Of a stretch of DNA of 64,000 nt, positions 32,063-42,778 are shown one piece after another. Made by a program: the position numbers and the translations under genes. Numbering within the stretch: the first letter of the stretch is position 1; every line of letters begins with the position of its first letter. The notes beneath the pieces are model-generated. The model was given only the letters and a program-made list of their open reading frames with translations. It had not been told where the DNA came from and searched no databases. This DNA is from Labia minor (taxonomy: Eukaryota > Arthropoda > Insecta > Dermaptera > Spongiphoridae), in contig OY720345.1 of NCBI GenBank assembly GCA_963082975.1, forward strand, positions 76,539,034 to 76,603,033, read 5' to 3'.

Positions 32063-33302
32063 AAAGTTAAAAAAACTATAGTGAAAATAGTGGGGATTAC
32101 ATAATCTCTATGCACCTTCCAGAAATTTATCCGATAGAGATATGTGGATGAAACATATGTGATAAACGAGCAAATTTTTAGATAAAATGGGAGCATCGAA
32201 ACAATAAAGAAAATATATAAAACATAAACTGAATATAAATCCCCAAGACCAACAAAAATAAAAATAAATAAAATGTAAATTAAGTATTGACCATCTGTCA
32301 TATGCAAAGAAAAAAAAATGAAATATTGGCCAATATCCTTGTCTATATTTCAATATTTTTAGTGTTTTTATATTACAAATTTTGTGAGATTAAATCAATA
32401 TAAATTTAAAATAAAAGAATTTTTAACATAAATATTGAGTTGATATTGAAAAAAATAACCTATTACTTTTTTTAATAATAGAGGAAATATATTGAGAAAT
32501 TTAAAAAATTGTAATACAATACTTTCATTTTTTTTTTCAAACATTCAATATGAATTAAGAGTAAAATCAAATTGATAATTTATAATTAATTATCACATTA
32601 ATTATAAAATTTATAATTTAATTATGAAAATAAAAAATTAAAAAGGACACTGGCATTTTTATATATTATGATGATTATAGCTGTATAACGTTTAATATAA
32701 ATATAATTCGCTCTATTAGAACCAACAATGTGTTTTACAATTTTTCTTCTTACCATTTATATCGTATATCTATATTTTGAATCTAATTTTTATCAAAAAA
32801 TATATATTTTTTTTTTTTGGGGGAGGGAATCATATAGGGTATATGACATATATATTTATAGAGATGGGAATCTTCAAAAACCTCCTACTGATATGTTGAT
32901 ATTGAACAGGGCAGTGCTACAATTTTCATCCTAGACATATGAATATTGAACAATTCTATCTCTCCTTGTAACTTTTATAAGAATTTAATTATCTTTATTT
33001 ATTTATTTATTTAATTTAATTTATTTATTCAATGAGCACTTTTACAGCGGCGTCTTTAGTATGTTTAGTGGATTTCTTATTTTAAGTTTTTTAGTTTAAC
33101 AGAATAATAATTTAATGCAAATATAGGTTTTAAATTTAAATCATTTCTTAAAAGTTTCATTGCCAATTAAATGAATAAATCACATTTTCATATTTCATCT
33201 GTTGTAAAGATAACTTCATAGTTAATTTGACTAAATAAGATGAGACTACAATGTTATTTACGTGATTTCAATCTTAATTGGAATCCTATTTAGTAAATCA
33301 AT
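32063..33302. other. AT-rich stretch, no gene seen
   Basis: Includes an ATTT-type simple repeat at about 32994-33030. Small frames at 32047-32353 and 32728-32934 lack support. Confidence 0.4.
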
Positions 33303-33910
33303 TTTTACCGACCGACGATAATAAGGGAGGTATTATTTTCACACCAAATTTCACATGTGGAGATTTTTACATATCTCCACGAATCATGCATTTTCTTAAC
33401 AGAAAAAAGTATTTTTAGCATGATGTCTGTTCGATGAGTACAGCTTGAACGGCTCAACGGATTTTGATGAAATTTGGTATATTTACTTAATGCATTAGTA
33501 TGATGAATTGATCAACTTTTGGTGCAAATCCGGAAACCGGAAGTGGTAGTATTAGCGATCGACGATAGGAAGAGAAGAGTTATTTTCACACCAAATTTCA
33601 CAAGAGGAGATTTTTTACATATCTCCACGAATCATACAATTTGTATTGGTTTTATCCTCGGGGAAAATCATCTTTATTAGTTTTTTCTTAATTTAAAATT
33701 ATATGACGTCATCCAGCCATTCATGACGTCACAGCCTGGTCTTACATATATATTATAAATAAAATAAAATTAAAAATATTTATGTTATATGCCTATATGT
33801 TTTTTATTACATTAATAAATATATTAAATTATTTGAAATTGTTTCTGTAGCTGGAAATTAATTTACTTCAAACCGTCGGTCGGTTCGGACCTGGCCACAG
33901 ATCAACTTAT
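33303..33910 (+). mobile_element. Helentron-like family A copy with shortened GTCY core
   Basis: All family blocks are present, but the tetranucleotide core is reduced to GTCTGTTCGATGAG. Two intact TGACGTCA sites (33704-33711, 33724-33731). The 3' hairpin has one substitution (CACAGATC for CACAGGTC). Confidence 0.75.
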
Positions 33911-33914
33911 TATT

Positions 33915-34520
33915 TTCATTTTAAGAGTAATAATCCTTTTTACTGGTTTCAATCTCTCTTTTCAGTGCCTTCATTTGTTTATTCAACATTTCGAAATTTT
34001 CCATTAAACTGCAAACAAATGAATAGATAATTTCGCCTTTTTTAAATTCTTTTCTTCTTTTCAATCGAATCAATTCTCCGTAAAGGAAATTCACAACACC
34101 CATATAGAGAATGTTATTTGGTGCATACTAAACTATCAGTGTAACCAACTTTTTGTAATTTTTCAGGAGTAAGGATACCACGTGCGATTTCTTATCGGAG
34201 CAATCTATCTGAGAATTAATCCGTTTATCCTCATTCATTGAATTCAATCTCAGCCTACTTCTCAAATGTCTACTATGTTTCAAGTACTTGTTTTCTCAAC
34301 TCCTTTTGTTTATTCAGAGGCAAACGGGTATACCTTTGAAACAATATTCTATGACAGATCCCCGAGGCTCATATCATCTCTCTTACTGATGGGGGGAACT
34401 TTATCAAACATCGTTTGATAACTCTTAGAAGATCAGGGAATGTCGATTAATTTTTGTTAGGGTTTTTTCCCTTAGATTAGATGAATGTCTTACTAGTCTA
34501 ACTGCCTCTTTTAGCAGCTT
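33915..34520 (-). pseudogene. Decayed coding region, family unknown
   Basis: Less AT-rich than its surroundings. The last frame on the minus strand (34103 to 33921) reads MGVVNFLYGELIRLKRRKEF and ends in a coiled-coil-like LNKQMKALKREIETSKKDYY before a stop. Upstream, protein-like pieces occur in the same direction but are separated by stops and frameshifts. The basic, helical C-terminus would suit a transposase or DNA-binding protein, but no family was recognised. A family A element abuts its 3' end. Confidence 0.35.
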
Positions 34521-34769
34521 TGTACGACAAGCAGAAACAACTGTGAACTTTTTCTATAATCCCAAATCACAGGTGGGATTTATCATTTATTCTATAACTT
34601 ATACATCCTTAAATTATTTGTTAATTTTTTTTTTAAACTTGACGTTAAAATCTCTTAAGAAACTAACTTTAAGAATTAAAAATAAAATTAATAATTACAT
34701 ATCTTATCTTATTATACTAGCACAAATGGTGTATATATTTATATTTTTGAAATATTAAATTGCTCTAAG

Positions 34770-35260
34770 GTTTTTTTTTTTGAAATTCACACCATAGATA
34801 ATTTTTATAAAGAAAATACGATCTGAATTGGTTTCACCCTAGGGAAAAATCATCTTTGTTAGTTTTTTCTTAATTTAAAATAGTAAATTTAAATGACGTC
34901 AGCAACTACGTCAGCCTATGCTGGACAGTGCTTCCTTAAATACAAAATATTATAAATAAAAAATAAAATTAAAAATATAATATTTTAATAATATTTTGTA
35001 ATCAAATTACGAAATATATAATAATTATGTTATATCCACAGGCCATACAGAAAAGTCTTTAACTGCATTAATACGTACGTTTAAGGGCTCTATCTTTTAT
35101 GACTATTTTTTTAAATTTATATTCTTTTAATTTTTTTGAAATTATTTCACATATTTTGTCGTATATTTATTTTAAATAATAATCTTAATCTTAAAAATTC
35201 ATATTTCATAAAGAATAATTTTTTTTAATGACCGAGCGGAGGCTCGGTGAACCAGGTTCT
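34770..35260 (+). repeat. Diverged interspersed repeat related to 36340-36900 and 62090-62290
   Basis: Shared order of blocks: AATTCACACCATAGATAATTT, GAATTGGTTTCA, AAAATCATCTTTGTTAG, ATGACGTCAGC and a TGCTGGACAGTGCTTCCTT segment. Further right, ACCGAGC/GCTCGGT around GGAG at 35230-35247 forms a hairpin like those at the tips of the element at 28957-31760. Ends not defined. Confidence 0.45.
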
Positions 35261-35479
35261 TATTATCATATAATAACTCCATTTTAATATTTTTTTTTTC
35301 AGAAATATTATATTGAATATCAAGATAAAAGATTCAATTAACTATCTTTGAATTATCATAGTATTATAATTTATTATACTTTGATATTAAACGTTTTCTT
35401 AGATTACTTACTAAAAAATTGGATGTGGATTTTTATACATTGAATATATTCAAAATATTTAATATTAATAATAACAAAA

Positions 35480-35764
35480 ATAACAAAATAGAAAGCGCCC
35501 CTTTAAGCTGAGGCTATTTTTTTTATCGAAAGGCGAAGAACGAGGAGAGAAAAAACAGGAATGAGATATAAAAAGATCATCTCTGTATTCTCTCATTTCT
35601 CATCCGGTTTATATGATTTGACTTCTATCAATTTGTGGCGAGAAAAATGTAGACAGTTTCATTTTGGTGACATTTTGACGATATGCGAACCTAATCAAAA
35701 AACATTACCTACCTTTACATTCTCATATTGTCGGTCGTTTTTTTTTTATTTTTATTTTTTTTAA
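35480..35764. other. Less AT-rich block, unassigned
   Basis: A 67-codon plus frame from 35561 contains SGLYDLTSINLWREKCRQFH, but no splice sites, poly(A) signal or family were recognised. The frame ends in T runs. Confidence 0.25.
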
Positions 35765-35901
35765 AAAAAAACATTAATTTAAAACAAAAATTACTTTTTT
35801 CTAAATTTTATCAATCATATTATAACAAGATTTTATAAATAATAGAATAAAAAATATATAATATAATTTCTTCTTCCCTCTATTTTTCAATTTAATTTAA
35901 T

Positions 35902-36150
35902 TATGAAATTATTATTATTATTATTATTATTTGGACATTGAGGCGCTTCAGCTACTAAGGCCATTTGTGCCTTAAAGAAATCATCCATCGGACAAGATAA
36001 ATTTCATTTATCTTCAATCAATCCCTACACAGGGGGAATTTCATCCTCTCCACCGGGGCACAGCCAGGCAAACAGTAAATTACTGAATCCTGACCGATTC
36101 CATTGAGTCAGACTCCACGCTCCCCGGGTAGATCACTTGGAAAGAATGAA
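35902..36150 (-). mobile_element. SINE-like repeat with (AAT)n tail
   Basis: GC-rich body on the minus strand (GTGCCCCGGTGGAGAGG, GCACAAATGGCCTTAGTAGC) ending in an AAT trinucleotide run, seen as ATT at 35902-35930. The tail resembles that of the SINE at 50343-50500. No clear A/B boxes at its head, so class is inferred from size and tail. Confidence 0.45.
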
Positions 36151-36339
36151 TTTTTCTTTTATACCAAAAACAATCTATTCAATAATCACCCAATCAATAA
36201 ATACAATATACAATAAATAAGTAATAAATAAATAAATATTTGAATAAATAATAAAATAAAAATATCAACGTTCTAAAGGGGACTGTAAAGGGGTCCCCAT
36301 TGAACATGACTAGAATATAATCTTATCTTATTATGCTAG

Positions 36340-36902
36340 CTAAAATTGTATATATATATATAGCCATGGGTTTTCAAAAACCGCTCTAACGATTTTTTTC
36401 AAATTCACACTAGATATAGTATTTATAAAGAAAAATTGATTTTTATTGATCACATCTCAGGAAAAATACATCTTAATTATTTATTTCTTAATTTAAAATT
36501 ATATATGGAGACGTCAAAAATGGCATCCATATTGAAATTTGACTCCCGTCTTTTTTTAAAATTTTTAATTTAATTTCGAAATAAAATTAAAAATATATAT
36601 TTTAATAATATTTTATAATTATAAATTACGATATATATTTATCATTCTTCCAATAAAAAAAATATTCATTCACTTAGAAACATACCTAATAATACATATT
36701 TATGTATTATTGAGGACACCAAGTTCCATTCATTTTATTCAGATTGATGCATTGATGCAACATTTAATAATTGTAATAAATAATTAAAGAATTGTATTTC
36801 ACCTCGGTGTCCCAAGTATTAATATTACCAGCCAAACCCAATAATAATGAATTATTTTTTTTAACTTAAGTACCTAGCCGAGGCTCGGGGTCCCGGAACT
36901 AA
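36340..36902 (+). mobile_element. Partial relative of the long-inverted-repeat element
   Basis: Right end matches the tip of 28957-31760: CCAGCCAAACCCAATAATAATG, TTAACTTAAGTACC, then AGCCGAGGCTCGGGGTCCCGG. The left part matches the middle of the MITE at 30049-30321 (AAAAACCGCTCTAACGATTT). GTTCCATTCATTTTATTCAG at ~36732 also occurs in the loop of the larger element (~30740). The left tip is missing. Confidence 0.55.
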
Positions 36903-37092
36903 TAAAAACAATAATAAACTATGCAGGAAATAAAAACAACGAAAACGACAGTTTAACAAGTAAATAAACAAATAAATAAATAGTAATAAATAAATAAATA
37001 ACATAATTATTAAATAATCTATTCTATTCAGAAACCTAAACAAATTCTCAAAATTTTCAATCTATAGATCTCTGATATACAATTTTTCAATT

Positions 37093-37193
37093 TTAAATGA
37101 CCTTCTTGCCGATGCGTACGATGGATATTCGACAAGAACATGATCCACGGTGACTCACATCGCATATTGTGTACCAAGAGGCATATGAAATTA
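37093..37193 (-). pseudogene. Non-LTR retrotransposon C-terminal (post-RNase H) fragment
   Basis: Minus-strand frame with VTVDHVLVEYPSYASARRSF, resembling the conserved HhL-x-CPxYxxxR motif that follows the RNase H/RT region of Jockey- or R1-like elements (Tyr replaces the usual Cys). Only ~30 codons remain, after a stop. Confidence 0.4.
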
Positions 37194-37422
37194 TTAAAAG
37201 AAAATAGCGTTATATTAATTGAAAGATTTTATTTAATTATTTGATTATTTATATTATATCCTTTTTTGCTCTAATAACAGGATTTGAAGTTCATTGACCT
37301 TATTATATTTTGGATTTGTTCTTAAAATATTCTTTTAACTTTGCCATACCTCCAATAGCTAATTACTTTTTGTTATTTCAAGTTTCCATACAATGTATTA
37401 CATTTTCTAATTATCTGGCCAA

Positions 37423-37518
37423 ATGAGGGAGAAGGCTCCCCTCGCAAGCATCATCATTCATCAGCTTAAAATTCTAACCGATAAGTACCCAATACAAAAA
37501 GACATGATCCCTAAAAAT
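37423..37518 (+). CDS. Weak candidate exon or small ORF
   Basis: ATG at 37423 opens 32 codons reading MREKAPLASIIIHQLKILTD and onward, in a locally less AT-rich block, up to AAAAAT|GTAAGA, a fair donor. Without splicing it runs about 11 codons further. No acceptor or family recognised; it could be part of a decayed repeat. Confidence 0.25.
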
Positions 37519-37743
37519 GTAAGACACATATTTGTAATCGGTCATCACCTCTGAGAGTAGTATTTTTATTTCTTTCTTTACATCATCATTGATAACTCAT
37601 TTTTTTCTTCTTTTTTTTTTAAATTATCAATTTCATTAAAGAAATTTCTGGACTGATTTTACTAAAAAATGTACTAATAGAAAGATTTAGTTCCTTGCTT
37701 TGTTAATAAAAATTATTTTAAAAAAATTATACTTAATAATAAG

Positions 37744-38818
37744 CGGGTGTGTCCTCCCCTAGACTTTCCCGCATATAAATAGGTATAAAGAGTTGTGAAT
37801 GAATATTTAGAATGTAATAAAGTGCTACTTCTGGTTAACTGATATTTTAAATGTAAAAAAAACAGATATGGATATAATATAAATATTTTTAATTTTATTT
37901 TATTTATAATATATAAGGGCTGGCTGTGACGTCATATAATTTTAAATTAAGAAAAAACTAATGAAGATGATTTTTCTCGAGGATAAAACCAATACAAAGT
38001 GCATAACACGTGGAGATATGTCCTCAAGTGAAATTTGATATGAAAATAACCCTTCACTTCCTCTCTTCGATCGGCAATACTAGCACTTCCGGTTTCCAGA
38101 TTTGCACCAAAAGTTGATCCATTCATCATACTGATGCATTAAGTAAATATACCAAATTTCATCAAAATCCGTTAAGCCGTTCAAGCTGTACACATCTCTA
38201 CGGACACACAGCGGACGGACGGACAGACATCATGCTAAAAATACTTTTTTCTGTTAAGAAAATGCATGATTCGTGGAGATATTTACCTAAAAATATCCAC
38301 AGGTGAAATTTGGTGTGAAAACAATACCTCCCTTACTATCGTCGGTCGGTAAAAAGGAAACGCTACTTATATAGGTAAAATGTCACTTCCGGTAGTCAGA
38401 TCATGATGAAATCTGGTATCTCAATTTGTTTCATATTTTTAAATCTATATACAAAATATGAAGCAAATATCTCGAAGCAAACTGGTACTTTACTTGAAAG
38501 GTAAACGCAACCATTGTAGGTAAAGTACCACTTCCGGTTAACCGATTTTGACGAAATTTTGATAGAAATCTACAAACTGTGAATAATATCGGTGTACCAA
38601 ATTTCGAAGTCCTAGCTTGATTAGTTTTTGAGTAAATTTGCTTACAGACATTACATACATACATACATACATACATACACACACACAGACATAATTCGAA
38701 AAATGGTATTTTCCGACTCAGGGAGGTCTAAAACGTCAAGATCTATCAAAATCTCGAAGTCGAAATTTTTGACGATTCCAATACTTCCCTTATACGAAGT
38801 ATGCGGGAAAGTAAAAAA
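37744..38818 (-). mobile_element. Helentron-like repeat, family C, split by a family A copy
   Basis: Same family as 42031-42673. The 5' end (at right) is TTTTTTACTTTCCCGCATAC, with the subterminal inverse GACTTTCCCGCATA near the left end, and a GGG...CCTCCC hairpin at the left terminus. A CATA microsatellite is at 38654-38690. Blocks include CACTTCCGGTTAACCGATTT and CCAAATTTCGAAGTCCTAGC. The family A copy at 37861-38355 lies inside it and is therefore younger. Confidence 0.65.
37861..38355 (-). mobile_element. Helentron-like family A copy, 3'-truncated
   Basis: Begins (right side) with the ACCGACCGACG end and stops in the ACAGATATGG segment, lacking the 3' hairpin. Only one TGACGTCA (37927-37934) remains: the 20 bp from one palindrome to the next is deleted, as expected for slippage between direct repeats. 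Nested in the family C element. Confidence 0.7.
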
Positions 38819-39078
38819 GGTATTTGATTAAACTCAAAGTAACGTTTTAATAAATTTGGTTTATTCCTGAGTGTATTTATTTTTTTTTAAAAAACAAGAT
38901 TAATTCAAATATTTTTATTTCTCTTTCTACAGTGATATTTTTTTTAATATTAGAGAAATAATAATAATAACCTTTTACTATTTGAAGTACTTATATAGGT
39001 TAAAATAAATTAAAATTCAACAATCTAAAATATACTTTATAACTTCAATAATTATAAGTAATGAGTAAACATTTTATA

Positions 39079-39528
39079 CGAGGGCAGGTCAATAAGTCAG
39101 TGACTTTTTGAATTTTGATTAAAAAATTATTATATTTTTCAACGTAGTCTTTGAGCTCTATACAATTCTTAAGATAAGATTTGTAATAATAATAATTTCA
39201 AAATAAGTTTTCTCGAGGACATCAAAATAGGTATTTGTATGTGAGATGATTACATCGTTGGAGTCAAGAACTTTCGAGTTCCGTAGAGCCATAGGGCGGA
39301 TATGGGAGCTATTCGTATCCCAATTCTTGGATTTTCGGGGAAATTCACTTTTTTCCATTGTATTCTCCATTCACGAGGTAGTCTGCTATTAATGAATGTC
39401 AAACAAAAACTAAAACACCCAGCTGGTTCAAATTTCGACAGGAGCCAGCTGATTGTTGCCTGTTGACAAGAGCAGTGTTGTTATTTCATTTAAGATAATG
39501 GTATTCAAAAAGTCACGGACTGCCCTCG
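39079..39528 (-). mobile_element. mariner deletion derivative with foreign filler
   Basis: Ends match the copy at 47546-48038 (CGAGGGCAGGTCAATAAGTC and inverse). The left flank is TA; the right is AA (changed). The remnant reads on the minus strand through a segment matching the leader and the SEFPRKSKNWDTNSS junction. The stretch that encodes the YSPDLSPSDYFLF region in the other copy is replaced by ~38 bp (39259-39296) identical in type to the RTE 3' UTR (CAAGAACTTTCGAGTTCCGT). Confidence 0.75.
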
Positions 39529-40427
39529 AAGATAATCCTATTATTTTGTGATTGTGTTTTATTCAATTTTTGTAAGTAATAATAAATGACATGAAAAACA
39601 AATGTTTATGTAATTTATGCAAAAAGTTTTAAACTAACAATAATAGTTTGTTGCAGACGTAATATTTTAAATTATAATATTTCAATTTAATAAAATTTGT
39701 TTTTGTTTATTTTTTTATTAATTCAAAATTTTTTAAATCTCCTGTGACACCACTCTAATCTCACTTTCATGATTTGTGAGTATTTAACAATTTATTATTT
39801 ATTTTGTTTTAATCAATCAACGTTTATTTAACCATTGAATCCGTTTTATCTTACGATTCAACCTTTAGGAAATATTTAACGATCATTCAACTTCCTCCAT
39901 TATACAAAGGCCTAATTAAACATCGCTTTGAAGGAGAGCCCATCAATGGAAAGAAGCTTTCAGCTATTCTCTTGCAATTCTGAATGTAATGGAACATTCA
40001 TCTCTGACCATCGACATTCTTTGGCACAATCTAGGAATGTTTCTGTCATCTCTCTTTTATATATATAAATTATGTTATAATTAACCTGAAATTCTTAACT
40101 TTATAACGTATATGTTATATAATTTCATATAACAAAGGACATTGGCATTTTAATTAAACATTTTATCAAAGTAAATATATGTAATCTTTTATTATATTTT
40201 TTTTCTATTTAATCTTAATTAAAATTAAATATAAAAGTTTATATATATTATGGTTTCCTTTTTAACACAAATTTAAGCTAGATATTTACATATATTGTTT
40301 TAATTTGTAACTTTGTATAATTGAAATGAAATTTATTGTTTTTTTATACTTTATGAGAGAGATAAATTATTTTTAATTACTTTTGAAAAACATATAATAA
40401 TAATAATAATAATAATAGGTCTATAAA

Positions 40428-41067
40428 ATAAGTTGACCTGTGGCCAGGTCCGAACCGACCGACTGTTTGAAATAAATTAATTTCCAGCTACAGAAACAAT
40501 TTCAAATAATTTTAATATATCTATTAATGTAATAAAAAACAGATATGGATACATAAATAATAAATATAAACATTTTTAATTGTATTTTATTTATAATATA
40601 TATGCAAGACCAGGCTGTGACGTCATGAATGGCTGGATATAATTTTAAATCAAGAAAAAACTAATAAATATGATTTTTCTCGAGGATAAAACCAATAGAA
40701 AGTGCATGATTCGTGGTGATATATAAAAAAATCTCCTTTGGTGTGAAAATAACCCTTTCCTTCCTATCGTCGATCGCTAATACTACCACTTCCGGTTTCC
40801 GGAATTGCACCAAAAGTTGATCAATTCATCCCACGGATGCATTAAGTAAATATACCAAATTTCATCAAAATCGGTTGAGCCGTTCAGGCTGTACACATCT
40901 ATACGGACGGACGGACGGACAGACGGACAGACGGACGGACAGACATCATGCTAAAAATACTTTTTTCTGTTTAGAAAATGCATGATTCGTGGAGATATGT
41001 AAAAATCTCCACATGTGAAATTTGGTGTGAAAACAATACCTCCCTTACTATCGTCGGTCGGTAAAAA
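40428..41067 (-). mobile_element. Helentron-like family A copy with longest GGAC/AGAC core
   Basis: Full-length with an intact 3' hairpin and the terminal ACCGACCGACG. The tetranucleotide core at ~40904-40945 is a run of GGAC/AGAC units. A 12-bp deletion removed the second TGACGTCA; one remains at 40618-40625. Confidence 0.75.
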
Positions 41068-41237
41068 TTATCCAAATTGTAGTTTTTGTATTGAAGGGAA
41101 TGAAATTGGATATTACAATGTAAAAAAAAATAAAAAGCATTAAAAAAAAAATCTTTAAAAAATTGTTTAATAGCCACCAGATAAGATTTAGAAAAAAATA
41201 TTACTTTTACATCGCATTGTAACTAAAATATTAAATT

Positions 41238-41851
41238 AGCTGGAGTGTCTCCACTCGACTATCTCGCAATTTGAATTGGATTAAATAACATAATATATTA
41301 TATTTAAATTAAATTTAATTAATTATAAATTATAAATAATAAATATTAAACCAGCGCATGTTTGGTTTTTTATTGATGGCACCATGGCACGTGTTGGCGA
41401 GTGAGATTTGCAGTGTTAAAAAATTAATTCTGGTACTTTCAGCGATTCAATCAAGCTGAAATTCTATATATAGCAATTTTGTACAATTATTAATCATGTG
41501 AAAAATTATCAAACATATATCTTTATTTTTACGGTCACTTTAGAGGAAAAAAAATCAAAACGTTGTAGGTAATGACCCTCTTCCGGTTGAGCTACATTTC
41601 TCAAAAGTTGATAGAAAACTATGAATTTTGAATAATGCTCATGTACCAAATTGCATCATTCTAGCTCAAACCGTATTTGCGTAATCTTGTCTACATACAT
41701 ACACACACATACACATACACACACACACACAGACATTTTTCTCAACCTTAGTGAAAATGATTCAGGAACCTTCAAAACGTATAAAAACATCAAAATCTCA
41801 ACATCGGAAATTTTCGTGATCGCAATACTATCTCTGGCGAGATAGTAAAAA
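41238..41851 (-). mobile_element. Helentron-like repeat, family B
   Basis: Left end: hairpin TGGAG-TGT-CTCCA, then the subterminal ACTATCTCGC. Right end: ACTATCTC/GCGAGATAGT followed by AAAA. Core (CA/CATA)n at 41688-41732. Internal blocks AACCGTATTTGCGTAATCTTG and CTCTTCCGGTTGAGC correspond to the other family B copies. Confidence 0.7.
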
Positions 41852-41895
41852 TGGAGGTAAATGAAGTTACTATCCACAATGTTGTCGGTTGTGTG

Positions 41896-42770
41896 TAGGG
41901 TTGCCAACTATAAAATTCGAAAAAAGGACACCCCTAAAAAATTAGGTTTTTTTTAGAAACAAATTGAAAAATTTTAAAAAGTGGACCATATTGAAAAAAC
42001 TTGAATTTAGTACAACCATGTTTGAAAAAATCGGGAGTGTCCTCCCCTAGACTTTCCCGCATATAAATAGGTAATTAGGTTATTATTATTATGTTTTAAC
42101 AACAATAAAAATAAACAAACTAATTAATTTAAATTATGAAGTAAAATGGTTTAACACTATTATATATAATATATTTATAATCTACACCTAACGCTACTTG
42201 TATAGGTAAAATGTCACTTCCGGTAGTCAGATCATGATGAAATTTGGTATCTGAATTTTTTTCATATTTTTAAATCTATATACAAAATAGGAAGCAAATA
42301 TCAGCAAACTGGTACTTTACTTGAAAGGTAAACGCAACCAATGTAGGTAAAGTACCACTTCCGGTTAACCGATTTTGACGAAATTTTGATAGAAATCTAC
42401 AAACTGTGAATAATATCGGTGTACCAAATTTCGAAGTCCTAGCTTGATTGGTTTCTGAGAAAATTTGCTCACAGACAAACATTACATACATCCATACATT
42501 CATACATTCATACATCCCTACATCCATACATACATACACACAGACATAATTCGAAAAATGGTATTTTCCGACTCAGGGAGGTCTAAAACGTCAAGATCTA
42601 TCAAAATCTCGAAGTCGAAATTTTTGACGATTCCAATACTTCCCTTATACGAAGTATGCGGGAAAGTAAAAAAGGACAAAAGGCGTCCTTCCTCAGTTTA
42701 AGAAATGACAAGGACAATAAGATGTTAAAAAAGGACTGTCCTTCCCAAAAAAGAGCAGTTGGCAACCCTA
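41896..42770. mobile_element. hAT-type element with a family C insertion
   Basis: Inverted ends TAGGGTTGCCAACT and AGTTGGCAACCCTA, with an exact 8-bp duplication GTTGTGTG (41888-41895 and 42771-42778). Internal sequence near both ends repeats AAAAAAGGAC/GTCCTT motifs. Without the family C insertion it is only ~230 bp, so it was a MITE when hit. No transposase. Confidence 0.8.
42031..42673 (-). mobile_element. Helentron-like repeat, family C (uninterrupted)
   Basis: Intact example of the family. Left terminus hairpin GGGAG-TGT-C-CTCCC, then TAGACTTTCCCGCATA. Right terminus TATGCGGGAAAGTAAAAAA with ACTTCCC/GGGAAAGT and ATACTTC/GAAGTAT pairing. Core of CATA/CATT/CATC units at 42483-42540. Nested in the hAT element. 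Confidence 0.7.
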
Positions 42771-42778
42771 GTTGTGTG

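Noticed and set aside
39790-39980. 54-codon plus frame (LYKGLIKHRFEGEPINGKKL) and overlapping minus frame after ATTCAG
   Set aside because: Both strands are open; no start codon, convincing splice pair or homology to choose between them.
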